From Streptomyces sp. NBC_00286 (GTDB lineage: Bacteria; Actinomycetota; Actinomycetes; Streptomycetales; Streptomycetaceae), in assembly GCF_036173125.1 (NCBI RefSeq), contig NZ_CP108054.1, forward strand, positions 5,022,001-5,086,000: a DNA stretch of 64,000 nucleotides. The letters run 5' to 3'. Below are positions 16,710 through 25,187 of this stretch, piece by piece. A program made the translations under genes and the position numbers. Every line of letters begins with the position of its first letter. The stretch's first letter is position 1. Under the pieces are notes generated by a model. That model searched no databases and was not told the origin of the DNA. It worked only from the letters and a program-made list of their open reading frames with translations.

Positions 16710-17459
16710 ATGCCCCACGCCGGACCGCCGACCTCAGCCGTACGCGTGCCCGCCCCGATCGCCGAACTGGCCGGAGACCGGCCGCTGTTGCCCGTCTGGC
16801 TGAACCAGTTGGGCGGCCTGACCTTCCGCATCGGCGACGACCGCGATCAGGGGCGGCTGTTCGCCAAGTGGGCACCGACGGGCTCCGGCCTGGACCTGCC
16901 CGCCGAGGTGGAACGGCTGTGCTGGGCACGGGACTTCACGCCCGTACCTCGAGTCCGCGAGTACGGAGCCGATGCGGACGGAGCCTGGCTCGTCACGTAC
17001 GCACTGGCCGGCGAGAGCGCCGTCAGCCCCCGGTGGCAGGCGGATCCCGCCACGGCCGTACGCGCCTTGGGGGCGGGGCTGCGCGCCCTGCACGACCAAC
17101 TGCCCGTCGCCGACTGCCCGTTCAGCTGGTCGGTGGAGCACCGTCTGGAACGGGCCCGTCGGTCAGGCCTCGCCGTACCGTCCGACCTGCCCGACGCCCC
17201 GCCGATCGACCGCCTCGTCGTCTGCCACGGCGACGCCTGCGCGCCCAACACCCTGCTGCACGACGACGGTTCCTGGTCCGCCCACGTGGACATGGGCGCC
17301 CTCGGCCTGGCCGACCGCTGGGCCGACCTGGCCGTCGCCACGTGGAGCACGGAGTGGAACTACGGCCCGGGCTGGGACGACACGCTCCTCGACGGGTACG
17401 GCATCGAGCCCGACCCGCAGCGGACCGACTTCTACCGGCGCCTCTGGAGCGTGACGTGA
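16710..17459 (+). CDS. aminoglycoside 3'-phosphotransferase-like kinase
   Basis: 249-residue APH-fold kinase. Catalytic residues of APH(3') enzymes are present: Lys53 (LFAKW), Glu66, the HGDACAPN loop at 173-180 with Asp175 and Asn180, and the metal-binding Asp194 in HVDMGALGLADRWADLA. The GLADR-x-x-D-x-A segment and the ending GIEPDPQRTDFYRRLW closely follow the APH(3') pattern. This makes it more like a true aminoglycoside kinase than the generic choline/fructosamine-type relatives. No antibiotic cluster is adjacent, so it may be an intrinsic chromosomal resistance or housekeeping gene. Substrate is unproven. Confidence 0.85.
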   Translation: MPHAGPPTSAVRVPAPIAELAGDRPLLPVWLNQLGGLTFRIGDDRDQGRLFAKWAPTGSGLDLPAEVERLCWARDFTPVPRVREYGADADGAWLVTYALAGESAVSPRWQADPATAVRALGAGLRALHDQLPVADCPFSWSVEHRLERARRSGLAVPSDLPDAPPIDRLVVCHGDACAPNTLLHDDGSWSAHVDMGALGLADRWADLAVATWSTEWNYGPGWDDTLLDGYGIEPDPQRTDFYRRLWSVT

Positions 17460-17602
17460 ACCCGTAGCTGACGTCGGCTTGTGGCCGACGGATCAGCGCA
17501 CGCCGCATCGGGGTCCGGGACACGGACCCAGGCCACCCACCCCCACGCCTCCAAGCACGCCACCTATCCCGCCCTCGAATCGGCCCGCCATGTCTGGGCT
17601 AT

Positions 17603-17632
17603 GTAGAAGTAATCTACGTAGAAGATATCTAC
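17603..17632. promoter_or_regulatory. tandem pair of 15-bp palindromes (operator-like)
   Basis: Two abutting copies of GTAGA-N5-TCTAC, at 17603-17617 (centre AGTAA) and 17618-17632 (centre AGATA), end 18 bp before the ATPase start codon. The block is A/T-rich compared with its surroundings. It looks like a double binding site for a dimeric regulator. Confidence 0.6.
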
Positions 17633-17650
17633 AATGAGCGCGGAGATCCC

Positions 17651-19102
17651 ATGCCCACCCCTTTCGTAGGCCGTCAGGCTGAGCTGGCCCTCCTCGACAA
17701 GCGCCTCAGCCGGGTTGCCACCGACGGCGTCGGGGTCGCCGTCGCCATAAGGGGTCGGCGGCAGGTCGGAAAATCGCGGCTTGTGCAGGAGTTCTGCGAC
17801 CGCACTCAGCGGCCGTACGTCTTCTTCACCGCGACCAAGGGCGCGTCCCCCGTGGAGAGCATCGCCGACTTCATGGCCGAGCTCAGGGAGTCCTCGCTGC
17901 CGGCCGACCCGGAACTCGTACCGAAGACCGCCCCCACGAACTGGCCCGACGCCCTGCGGGCGCTCGCCGCTGTGCTGCCCTCCTCGCCCGCCATCGTCGT
18001 CCTCGACGAACTGCCCTGGCTCGCCGAACAGGACCCCGTGTTCGACGGAGCGCTCCAGACTGCCTGGGACCGGCTGCTGTCAAGCCGGCCCGTGCTTCTG
18101 CTGCTGCTCGGCAGTGATCTTCACATGATGGAGCGATTCACGGCGTACGACCAGCCGTTCTACGGGCGGGCCGACTCGTTCGTGCTCGGTCCGCTCAATC
18201 CGGCCGAGACTGGGAGCGCACTGGGCCTGGACGCCGCCGACGCCATCGACGCGCACCTCGTCTCGGGCGGGCTGCCGGGCATTCTGCGTGCCTGGCCGCA
18301 CGGCACGCCGGCGCTCGACTTCATCAAGACGGAGTGCGCCGACCCGGCCTCACCGCTCTTCGGTGTACCGGAGGCGGCCCTCATGGCCGAGTTCCCCGCG
18401 CCGGACCAGGCCCGCCGGGTACTGGAGGCGGTGGGCAGCGGAGACCGTACGCACGCCAACATCGCCGCGACGGCCGGCAGCCAGAGCGGTGCGCTGCCTT
18501 CCGGGATACTGTCCCCGCTGCTGCGCCGCCTCACCAACGAGAAGCGAGTGCTCGCCTCGGACACCCCGCTCGCCACCAACCCCGGCAAACCTGCGCTGTA
18601 CCGCGTGGCCGACAGCAATCTGCGTCTCTATCTGGCCGCGACGCGGTCCGCCGCGGAGCTGTCCAGGCGTGGTCGTCCCGATGCCGCGTACCGCGTGGTC
18701 GAGCGACGGTGGGCGGCTTGGCGAGGGCGGGCCGTCGAGCCCCTGATCCGTGAGGCACTTGAACTGGCCGCGGTGACAGGCGAGTTCCCCTGGCCGGACA
18801 CGGAAGTCGTCGGCGGCTGGTGGAACCGGCAGTTCTCGCCCGAGATCGACCTGGTCGGCGCCGACCGTGCTCCCGTCGCCGGGACCGTCTTCTTCGCGGG
18901 CTCTGTGAAGTGGCTGGCCTCCCCCTTCGACCAGCACGACCTGGCCGCGCTCGAGCAGGGCGCCGCCCAGGTGCCCGGATTCACCCCGGGCACCAGCGGT
19001 CTGGCCGTCGTGTCTCTCTCCGGCACATCCGGGAAAGTGGACGACGACAGGGTCGGGCTGGTGTGGGACGCCCGGGACGTGATCTCCGCGTGGCGTTCGT
19101 GA
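17651..19102 (+). CDS. AAA-type ATPase with DUF234 C-terminal domain
   Basis: 483 residues. N-terminal STAND/archaeal-type ATPase: Walker A GRRQVGKS at 35-42 and Walker B IVVLDELPW with Asp119-Glu120. A helical region follows, then a winged helix (LSPLLRRLTNEKRVLASD). The C-terminal DUF234 domain has the PD-(D/E)xK-nuclease-like pattern EIDLVGAD...GSVKW. The Glu normally found before x-K-W is Ser here, so nuclease activity is doubtful. ATG 17651 has GGAG upstream. The gene is monocistronic. Related proteins are common in actinobacteria and archaea but their role is unclear; stress or mobile-element functions have been suggested for the family. Confidence 0.88.
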   Translation: MPTPFVGRQAELALLDKRLSRVATDGVGVAVAIRGRRQVGKSRLVQEFCDRTQRPYVFFTATKGASPVESIADFMAELRESSLPADPELVPKTAPTNWPDALRALAAVLPSSPAIVVLDELPWLAEQDPVFDGALQTAWDRLLSSRPVLLLLLGSDLHMMERFTAYDQPFYGRADSFVLGPLNPAETGSALGLDAADAIDAHLVSGGLPGILRAWPHGTPALDFIKTECADPASPLFGVPEAALMAEFPAPDQARRVLEAVGSGDRTHANIAATAGSQSGALPSGILSPLLRRLTNEKRVLASDTPLATNPGKPALYRVADSNLRLYLAATRSAAELSRRGRPDAAYRVVERRWAAWRGRAVEPLIREALELAAVTGEFPWPDTEVVGGWWNRQFSPEIDLVGADRAPVAGTVFFAGSVKWLASPFDQHDLAALEQGAAQVPGFTPGTSGLAVVSLSGTSGKVDDDRVGLVWDARDVISAWRS

Positions 19103-19141
19103 GTCACCGGGCCTCGCCCGTCGCCGGAGAGGAGGCCGGCG

Positions 19142-19381
19142 TCAGCTCGCTGAAGCGGACGCCGGGGCTCCCGGCCGGACGGAGTCGCCCGTGCCCGTGT
19201 TCGTCGCCTCCGGGTCCACGCCCACCGTGATAGTGCCGAGGACGCTCTTGGCGATGGCGGCCTTCTTGTAGTCCAGCTTGAGCAGGCCGCCCGTGGTGCC
19301 GCTCTGGTCGTAGATCGTGTCCTCGTCGAGGGCCGTGCGTTCCGTCGTCGACGTCGAGTACGGCTCCCACGGGGCGCTCAC
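19142..19381 (-). CDS. hypothetical protein, possible C-terminal remnant
   Basis: 79 codons with nearly all third positions G or C on this strand and no competing gene opposite, so it looks coding. The sequence (DEDTIYDQSGTTGGLLKLDY, KKAAIAKSVLGTITVGVDPE) matches no family I recognise. The GTG at 19381 has no ribosome site. The frame stays open upstream through a terminator hairpin and a dispersed repeat, so this may be the surviving 3' end of a longer gene. Confidence 0.45.
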   Translation of the reverse strand: MSAPWEPYSTSTTERTALDEDTIYDQSGTTGGLLKLDYKKAAIAKSVLGTITVGVDPEATNTGTGDSVRPGAPASASAS

Positions 19382-19388
19382 AGGTTGG

Positions 19389-19412
19389 CCCGGAACCGGC
19401 GTCGGTTCCGGG
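19389..19412. terminator. hairpin downstream of aspS
   Basis: Perfect 10-bp stem (CCCGGAACCG / CGGTTCCGGG) with a 4-nt GCGT loop, about 100 bp beyond the aspS stop. Confidence 0.6.
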
Positions 19413-19430
19413 CCGAAGTCCGGTGCGGTA

Positions 19431-19487
19431 GCGCGCCCCGTAAGGGGCGCGGGGAACTGCGCGACCAGCCACGACGTACCCGCAGCC
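19431..19487. repeat. dispersed Streptomyces intergenic hairpin repeat, copy 1
   Basis: Contains GCGCCCCGTAAGGGGCGCG followed by GGGGAACTGCGCGACCAGCC. This is the REP-like sequence found between many Streptomyces genes, here just beyond aspS. A related copy lies at 29570-29680. Confidence 0.75.
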
Positions 19488-19510
19488 GAATACCTGCCCC
19501 TCCAGTGGAG

Positions 19511-21274
19511 CTACTTCGGCTGCGGCTTCCGCACAGAAAGGTGCAGCTCCCGCAGCCGCGTCTCCTCCAGCTCCGTCGGCGCCCCCATCATCAGATCCTG
19601 CGCGTTGCCGTTGAGCGGGAAGGCGATCGTCTCGCGGATGTTGGGCTCGTCGGCCAGGAGCATCACGATCCGGTCGACGCCCGGCGCGATGCCGCCGTGC
19701 GGGGGCGCGCCGAAGCGGAACGCCCGGAGCATGCCCGCGAACTCGCGCTCGACGGTCTCCGCCTCGTAGCCCGCGATGCCGAAGGCCTTGAGCATGATGT
19801 CCGGCTCGTGGTTCCGGATCGCGCCGGAGGACAGCTCGACGCCGTTGCAGACGATGTCGTACTGCCAGGCCAGGACGTCGAGGGGGTCCTGCGTCTCCAG
19901 GGCCTCCATGCCGCCCTGCGGCATCGAGAAGGGGTTGTGGGAGAAGTCGATCTTCCCCGTCTCCTCGTCCTTCTCGAACATCGGGAAGTCGACGACCCAG
20001 CAGAAGCGGAAGACGTCCTCCTCGAAGTGACCGGAGCGACGAGCGGCCTCGACCCGCACCGCGCCCATGATCTTCGAGACCTCGTCGAACTCGCCCGCGC
20101 CGAAGAACACCGCGTGCCCGGCGGCAAGAGACAGCCGCTTGGTCAGCTCCGCGACGTTCTCCTCCGTCAGGAACTTCGCGATCGGGCCGGTCAGCGAGCC
20201 GTCCTCACCGACCCGCACCCACGCCAGGCCCTTCGCGCCCTGCGAGACGGCGTAGTCACCGAGCTGGTCGAAGAACTTACGGGGCTGCGAGGACACGTCC
20301 GGCACCGGCAGCGCCCGTACGTGCTTGCCCGCGAAGGCCTTGAACTCCGAGCCCTCGAAGATGTCGGTGATGTCGGCCAGCTCCAGCTGGGCCCGCAGGT
20401 CCGGCTTGTCGGAGCCGTACTTCAGCATCGCCTCGCGGAACGGGATCCGCGGGAAGGGGGAGGTGACATGACGGCCGTTGCCGAACTCCTCGAACAGCTC
20501 CGTCATCAGCTGCTCGATCGGCCGGAACACGTCCTCCTGCTCGACGAAGGACATCTCCACGTCGAGCTGGTAGAACTCGCCCGGCGAACGGTCCGCCCGC
20601 GCGTCCTCGTCTCGGAAACAGGGCGCGATCTGGAAGTAGCGGTCGAAGCCGGAGATCATCAGCAGCTGCTTGAACTGCTGCGGGGCCTGCGGAAGGGCGT
20701 AGAACTTGCCCGGGTGCAGACGGGACGGGACGACGAAGTCGCGGGCGCCCTCGGGCGAGGTGGCGGTGAGGATCGGGGTCGCCAGCTCGTTGAAGCCGAG
20801 CGCCGTCATCTTGCTGCGGATCGCGGAGATGACCGCCGTACGCAGCATGATGTTGCGGTGCATGCGCTCGCGGCGCAGGTCCAGGAAGCGGTACTCCAGG
20901 CGCCGCTCCTCGTTCACACCGTCCTCGGTGTTGATCGTGAAGGGCAACGGGGCGGCGGCGCCGAGCAGTTCGACCTCGCTGACCTCGACCTCGACCTCGC
21001 CGGTCGGCAGGTCCGGGTTGATGTTCTCGGCGCCGCGCGAGACGACCTGGCCGTCGACGCGGACGGTCGACTCCTTGGAGAGCTTGTCCAGCGCCTCGTA
21101 CGCGGCCGTGCCGGGACGGGCGACCAGCTGCGTGATGCCGTAGTGATCGCGCAGATCGATGAAGAGGATGCCGCCCAGGTCGCGCCGATTGTGCAGCCAG
21201 CCGCTCAGCCGGACGTCGCTGCCGACGTCAGAGGCGCGGAGCTCGCCGCAGGTGTGGGACCTGTACCGATGCAT
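19511..21274 (-). CDS. aspS: aspartyl-tRNA synthetase
   Basis: Class II synthetase of 587 residues that charges tRNA-Asp. It has an N-terminal OB-fold anticodon domain ([20 protein letters not shown]), motif 2 [10 protein letters not shown], the bacterial GAD insertion (residues ~290-420) and motif 3 [13 protein letters not shown] near residue 530. The full length and domain set are normal for bacterial AspRS. Some actinobacterial AspRS enzymes also charge tRNA-Asn; this cannot be judged here. It is divergent from the SpoIIE-type phosphatase gene, with a parS-like palindrome in between. Confidence 0.98.
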   Translation of the reverse strand: MHRYRSHTCGELRASDVGSDVRLSGWLHNRRDLGGILFIDLRDHYGITQLVARPGTAAYEALDKLSKESTVRVDGQVVSRGAENINPDLPTGEVEVEVSEVELLGAAAPLPFTINTEDGVNEERRLEYRFLDLRRERMHRNIMLRTAVISAIRSKMTALGFNELATPILTATSPEGARDFVVPSRLHPGKFYALPQAPQQFKQLLMISGFDRYFQIAPCFRDEDARADRSPGEFYQLDVEMSFVEQEDVFRPIEQLMTELFEEFGNGRHVTSPFPRIPFREAMLKYGSDKPDLRAQLELADITDIFEGSEFKAFAGKHVRALPVPDVSSQPRKFFDQLGDYAVSQGAKGLAWVRVGEDGSLTGPIAKFLTEENVAELTKRLSLAAGHAVFFGAGEFDEVSKIMGAVRVEAARRSGHFEEDVFRFCWVVDFPMFEKDEETGKIDFSHNPFSMPQGGMEALETQDPLDVLAWQYDIVCNGVELSSGAIRNHEPDIMLKAFGIAGYEAETVEREFAGMLRAFRFGAPPHGGIAPGVDRIVMLLADEPNIRETIAFPLNGNAQDLMMGAPTELEETRLRELHLSVRKPQPK

Positions 21275-21353
21275 CGTCGTTCATCCAGCCTTCGCGGATC
21301 GGGGTCTTGGTGTCGCAGTCTGTGTGCCACAGCCTGTGTGCCGGCCTGTGCGT

Positions 21354-21400
21354 CACGGTCTGTGTTTCACGTGAAACACAGACCGTGTGAAACACAGACC
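21354..21400. other. parS (ParB-binding site) inside a 34-bp palindrome
   Basis: TGTTTCACGTGAAACA at 21363-21378 is a perfect match to the consensus parS. It is the centre of a perfect 34-bp palindrome (21354-21387, arms CACGGTCTGTGTTTCAC). A direct repeat of the right half, GTGAAACACAGACC, follows at 21387-21400. ParB loads at such sites near oriC to organise chromosome segregation. Confidence 0.9.
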
Positions 21401-21545
21401 CAAGCGTACCGGGGAGCCACAACCTGCCTCCCCACCATTACGGCCGGGTCACGACCATCACGGGCCGGTCACGGTCCGACCCCCTGAAGGGTGGCCTTTC
21501 TCCCTTTGGTGGCTTCTCACGATCACCTCTTCCTACAGTGGCCCA

Positions 21546-23765
21546 ATGCGCACTGGTGAGCCCCTGCCCGCCGTGGGGGACGTCCTGGCCGCCCTCGCGA
21601 CCGGCCTGTGGCGTTGGGACAACGCGGCCGAACTGGTCACTCTGGATGCCGAGGCCGCACGGCTGCTCGGACTGCCCGCCGAGGCGGTCACGCTGACAGA
21701 GGCCGGCGCCCGCGCCCGCTTCCACCCGGTCGACTGGAACGAGGTCAAACCGGTCGTCCAGCTCGCCGCCTCCGAGGGCACCATCGCCGAACTCCGGATG
21801 CGGGTCATGGACGAGCAGGGACGCGTACTGCGTACGGTGCGCAGCCGCTCCAAGCCGTCATACGACACTGAATCGCACTCTTACCAGCTGGTCGGCACCC
21901 TCCAGGAGGTCTCCGAGCCCCCGCCGGGCGCCGCCGCCCGCACCCCCGTCACCGGTGACTGGCGCCGCTCCCGCGAGGCGTTCCTGCTGGACGCGGGGCG
22001 CGCACTGGCCGAGGCCCGGTCCACGGCGGAGGTGCTGCGGGTCGCGGCCGGACTGTCGATGCCCGGCTTCTCACCGGATGGCCTGGCCGTCTACGGCACC
22101 CAGGGCGACCGGCTGACACTCATCGGCCACCACGGGCACCAGTCCGACGACGAAGGACCGTCCTCCGCGATGTCCGTGGACACGGACCATCCGGCCGCGG
22201 AGGTCGTACGCACCGGCCGTGCCGTCTATCTCTCCTCCCCGAAGGACTACCGGAAACGCTTCCCCGCCTGGTGGCCGCTCGCCCAGGGTTTCGGCCGGCA
22301 GTCGTGGGCGTTTCTGCCGCTCGTCGTCGCGGGCCGCACGATAGGCGCGTGGATGGCGGCCTTCACCTACCGCGTCTCCTTCACACCCGACGAACGCTCC
22401 GTCCTCACGACCGTGGCCCGCATGCTCGCGCAGGCCCTCTCCCGCGCCGGCGCCGCCGAGTCCGAACGCGAACTGACCGACGGCCTCCAGCGCTCGATGC
22501 TGCCCAACCTGGGGCCGCAGATCCCCGGCATGACCGTGGCCGCGCGGTACGTACCCACCGGCGGCGGACTCCAGGTCGGCGGCGACTGGTACGACATGAT
22601 CCCGCTGCCCGGGGGCACCTCCCGGACGCAGCCCGGCGGCGGCAGATTCGCCCTGGTCATCGGCGACGTCCAGGGCCATGACGTACGCGCCGCCGGACTG
22701 ATGGGCCAGCTGCGGATCGCGCTCAGGGCGTACGCCTCCGAAGGGCACCGCCCGGACGCCGTGCTGTCGCGCGCCTCCCGGTTCCTGTACGGGATGACGT
22801 CCGAGGAGGAGTCCGCCGACCTGCGCTTCGCGACCTGCCTGTACGTGGAGGTCGACCCCGAGACCGGCGTACTGGACATCGCCCGCGCCGGGCACCCGGA
22901 CCCGGCGATACGGATGGCCGACGGGACCGTGCTGACCCGGCCGACCGCGGGCGGACTGCCGCTCGGCATCGACCCGGACGCGGACTATCCGACGACACGG
23001 CTCGCCCTGGAACCCGGCGAGACCATGCTGATCTGTACCGACGGGCTCATCGAGACCGGAGGGCACGACCTCGACACCGGCTGGCTCCGGATCCGCAAGA
23101 TCCTGGAGAGCCACGACGGCGAGACGAGCGACCTGGAGGCCCTGGCCGACGCGCTCGTCCAGGCCGTGCACGGGCCTTCCTCGCACCACATGACCGGACC
23201 GCTCGTGGACCGCCGGGAGGACGACATCGCGGTCCTGCTGCTGTGCCGGCAGGGGGAGGGCTGCGGCTGCGGAGACCAGCCGGCGGCCCGGACGTCCGTA
23301 CGCCGCACCGTGCTGACCGTGGCCCAGGCCGAACCCGAGCGTGTCGCTGACGCACGCCGCCAGCTGAAGGAGCTGCTGCACGACTGGTCCTCCGAGGACC
23401 AGATCGACTCGGCGGTGCTCCTGGTCTCGGAGATGGTCACGAACGTACTCGTGCACACGGACGCCGAAGCGCTGCTCGTCGCCGAGATGACGGGCGATGC
23501 GGGCGCCCGCCGAATCCGGGTCGAGGTCACCGACTGCAGCGACGCCCTGCCGCACAAGCGTCAGCCCGGAGAACTGGCGTCCTCCGGGCGGGGCTTGATG
23601 CTCATGGAGCTGCTCTCGGACGCCTGGGGAGTGGACCCGCGGGGCGAGGGCAAGAGCATCTGGTTCGAGCTCTACGAGCCGGACGGCGCCGAACCGGACG
23701 GCTCCGAACCGTCCGGTTCCGAATCGGACGGCTCCCGAGAGGCCGAGACCATCATCGGTACGTGA
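21546..23765 (+). CDS. PAS-GAF-SpoIIE phosphatase with HATPase domain
   Basis: 739-residue cytosolic signalling protein. Order: PAS (~10-120, with LWRWDNAAELVTLDAEAARL), GAF (~150-310), PP2C/SpoIIE phosphatase (~320-560, with metal-site segments GGDWYDMIPLP, VIGDVQGHD, CTDGLIET and REDDIAVLLL), then an RsbW-like HATPase (~590-720, N-box VSEMVTNVLVHT and SGRGLMLMELLSDAWG). Such RsbU/RsbW fusions dephosphorylate and may also phosphorylate anti-anti-sigma factors. ATG 21546 was chosen as the first start after the parS region. The tail has a short Glu-Pro-Asp-Gly-Ser repeat. No sigma factor gene is nearby. Confidence 0.93.
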   Translation: MRTGEPLPAVGDVLAALATGLWRWDNAAELVTLDAEAARLLGLPAEAVTLTEAGARARFHPVDWNEVKPVVQLAASEGTIAELRMRVMDEQGRVLRTVRSRSKPSYDTESHSYQLVGTLQEVSEPPPGAAARTPVTGDWRRSREAFLLDAGRALAEARSTAEVLRVAAGLSMPGFSPDGLAVYGTQGDRLTLIGHHGHQSDDEGPSSAMSVDTDHPAAEVVRTGRAVYLSSPKDYRKRFPAWWPLAQGFGRQSWAFLPLVVAGRTIGAWMAAFTYRVSFTPDERSVLTTVARMLAQALSRAGAAESERELTDGLQRSMLPNLGPQIPGMTVAARYVPTGGGLQVGGDWYDMIPLPGGTSRTQPGGGRFALVIGDVQGHDVRAAGLMGQLRIALRAYASEGHRPDAVLSRASRFLYGMTSEEESADLRFATCLYVEVDPETGVLDIARAGHPDPAIRMADGTVLTRPTAGGLPLGIDPDADYPTTRLALEPGETMLICTDGLIETGGHDLDTGWLRIRKILESHDGETSDLEALADALVQAVHGPSSHHMTGPLVDRREDDIAVLLLCRQGEGCGCGDQPAARTSVRRTVLTVAQAEPERVADARRQLKELLHDWSSEDQIDSAVLLVSEMVTNVLVHTDAEALLVAEMTGDAGARRIRVEVTDCSDALPHKRQPGELASSGRGLMLMELLSDAWGVDPRGEGKSIWFELYEPDGAEPDGSEPSGSESDGSREAETIIGT

Positions 23766-23779
23766 TCATCCGTACGTGA

Positions 23780-24046
23780 TCAGAGGTACTGGCCGTCGTC
23801 GGCACCCTCGTCCGACACCGGCCGCACCTTGACCGCGACGACGTTGGAACAGTTGACCAGCAGGGTCCCACTGTCGACGCCGTCACGGCCGTTCAGCTCG
23901 AAGCGCAGGGTGCGCTCCTGCTCCAGCGCCTCAATCACGCTGTCCTCCGCCGCCTCCAGCGACTCGAAGTCCCGGCTCCTGACGGCCAGCGGCTCCCCGA
24001 CGACGGGATGGAACACGAGGTGGATTTCCGGATTCTCCTGCGCCAT
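23780..24046 (-). CDS. small conserved hypothetical protein
   Basis: 88 residues, beginning MAQENPEIHLVFHPVVGEP. It looks like a compact alpha/beta protein, with a helix rich in Glu (SLEAAEDSVIEALEQER) and a hydrophobic ending strand (LLVNCSNVVAVKVRP). The start at 24046 has GGAAGGA upstream. Family unknown. It lies 58 bp downstream of the pirin gene on the same strand and may be cotranscribed with it. Confidence 0.75.
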   Translation of the reverse strand: MAQENPEIHLVFHPVVGEPLAVRSRDFESLEAAEDSVIEALEQERTLRFELNGRDGVDSGTLLVNCSNVVAVKVRPVSDEGADDGQYL

Positions 24047-24104
24047 ACCCGCCGTCCTTCCGCTCCGTGTCCCATCGACAGAGACGCGTTCCGCGTCCTG
24101 TGCG

Positions 24105-25076
24105 TCAGAGACCGCCCTCGGACATCCCGTGCACGGCCGGAATCGTACCCAGTCGTCCCTTCTGGAAGTCCTCGAAAGCCTGCTGCAGCTCCTCACGGGT
24201 GTTCATCACGAACGGCCCGTAGTGCGCCATCGGCTCACGGATCGGCTGGCCGCCGAGGAGGACAACCTCCAGGTCAGGCGTGTGCGAGTCCTGCTTCTCG
24301 TCCGCGCGGACGGTCAGCGAGGAGCCCGCGCCGAACACCGCGGTCTGGCCCAGATGGATCGGGCGGCGCTCCGCGCCCACGGCACCCTTGCCCGCCAGTA
24401 CGTACGCGAGGCCGTTGAAGTCCTCACGCCAGGGCAGGGTGATCTCGGCGCCCGGCGCCAGCGTCGCGTGCACCATCGTGATCGGCGTGTGCGTGATGCC
24501 GGGGCCCTGGTGACCGTCCAGCTCACCGGCGATGACACGCAGCAGCGCGCCGCCGTCGGGGGTGCTGAGCAGCTGCACCTGACCGCCACGGATGTCCTGG
24601 TACCGCGGGGCCATCATCTTGTCCTTGGCCGGGAGGTTCACCCACAGCTGGAGGCCGTGGAAGAGACCGCCGGACATGACGAGCGACTCCGGCGGCGCCT
24701 CGATGTGGAGGAGGCCTGAACCGGCCGTCATCCACTGGGTGTCACCGTTGGTGATGGTGCCACCGCCGCCCTGACTGTCCTGGTGGTCGAAGATCCCGTC
24801 GATGATGTAGGTGACGGTCTCGAAGCCGCGGTGCGGGTGCCAAGGCGTGCCCTTCGGCTCCCCGGGTGCGTACTCCACCTCGCCCATCTGGTCCATCATG
24901 ATGAACGGGTCGAGGTACTTGTAATTGATCCCCGCGAAGGCCCGGCGGACGGGGAAGCCCTCGCCCTCGAACCCACTTGGCGCGCTGGTCACCGCCAGCA
25001 CCGGGCGGGCCACGGCCTCGGCCGACGCCACCACACGGGGCAGGGTCAGCGGGTTCTCGACGGTCACTGCAGGCAT
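24105..25076 (-). CDS. pirin-family protein
   Basis: Bicupin of 323 residues. The N-terminal cupin keeps the iron ligands HPHRGFET (two His), a His in LLHIEAPPE and the following Glu. The C-terminal pirin domain follows (LPWREDFNGLAYVLAGKGAV). Pirins act as quercetin-2,3-dioxygenases or as redox-sensitive regulators; in Streptomyces one modulates beta-oxidation. The start has AAGGAGG upstream. A MarR-type palindrome lies just upstream of the ribosome site. Confidence 0.94.
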   Translation of the reverse strand: MPAVTVENPLTLPRVVASAEAVARPVLAVTSAPSGFEGEGFPVRRAFAGINYKYLDPFIMMDQMGEVEYAPGEPKGTPWHPHRGFETVTYIIDGIFDHQDSQGGGGTITNGDTQWMTAGSGLLHIEAPPESLVMSGGLFHGLQLWVNLPAKDKMMAPRYQDIRGGQVQLLSTPDGGALLRVIAGELDGHQGPGITHTPITMVHATLAPGAEITLPWREDFNGLAYVLAGKGAVGAERRPIHLGQTAVFGAGSSLTVRADEKQDSHTPDLEVVLLGGQPIREPMAHYGPFVMNTREELQQAFEDFQKGRLGTIPAVHGMSEGGL

Positions 25077-25103
25077 GTCGGTACCTCCTTGTGCTCCGAG
25101 TTT

Positions 25104-25119
25104 AGTTGACTATTGAACT
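25104..25119. promoter_or_regulatory. MarR-type operator candidate upstream of pirin
   Basis: AGTTGACTATTGAACT, an imperfect 16-bp palindrome (12 of 16 positions symmetric) in an A/T-rich patch 28-43 bp before the pirin start. This is the typical form and position of MarR-family sites. No MarR gene is adjacent. Confidence 0.5.
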
Positions 25120-25141
25120 TCCTGCCACCCGGAACAGAGAA

Positions 25142-25167
25142 CGCCCGGAGGGAATTCCCTCCGGGCG
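25142..25167. terminator. terminator after the SseB-like gene
   Basis: Perfect 26-nt palindrome with CGCCCGGAGGGAA arms, 20 bp beyond the stop at 25188. Confidence 0.75.
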
Positions 25168-25187
25168 CCTCGTGGTGTCGGGGCACG

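Noticed and set aside
16710..17459. Claiming proven aminoglycoside resistance
   Set aside because: Catalytic residues fit APH(3') but the fold also serves other substrates and no resistance context is present.
19385..21487. 700-codon open frame on the plus strand opposite aspS
   Set aside because: Antisense to a universally conserved synthetase and with no protein-like features.
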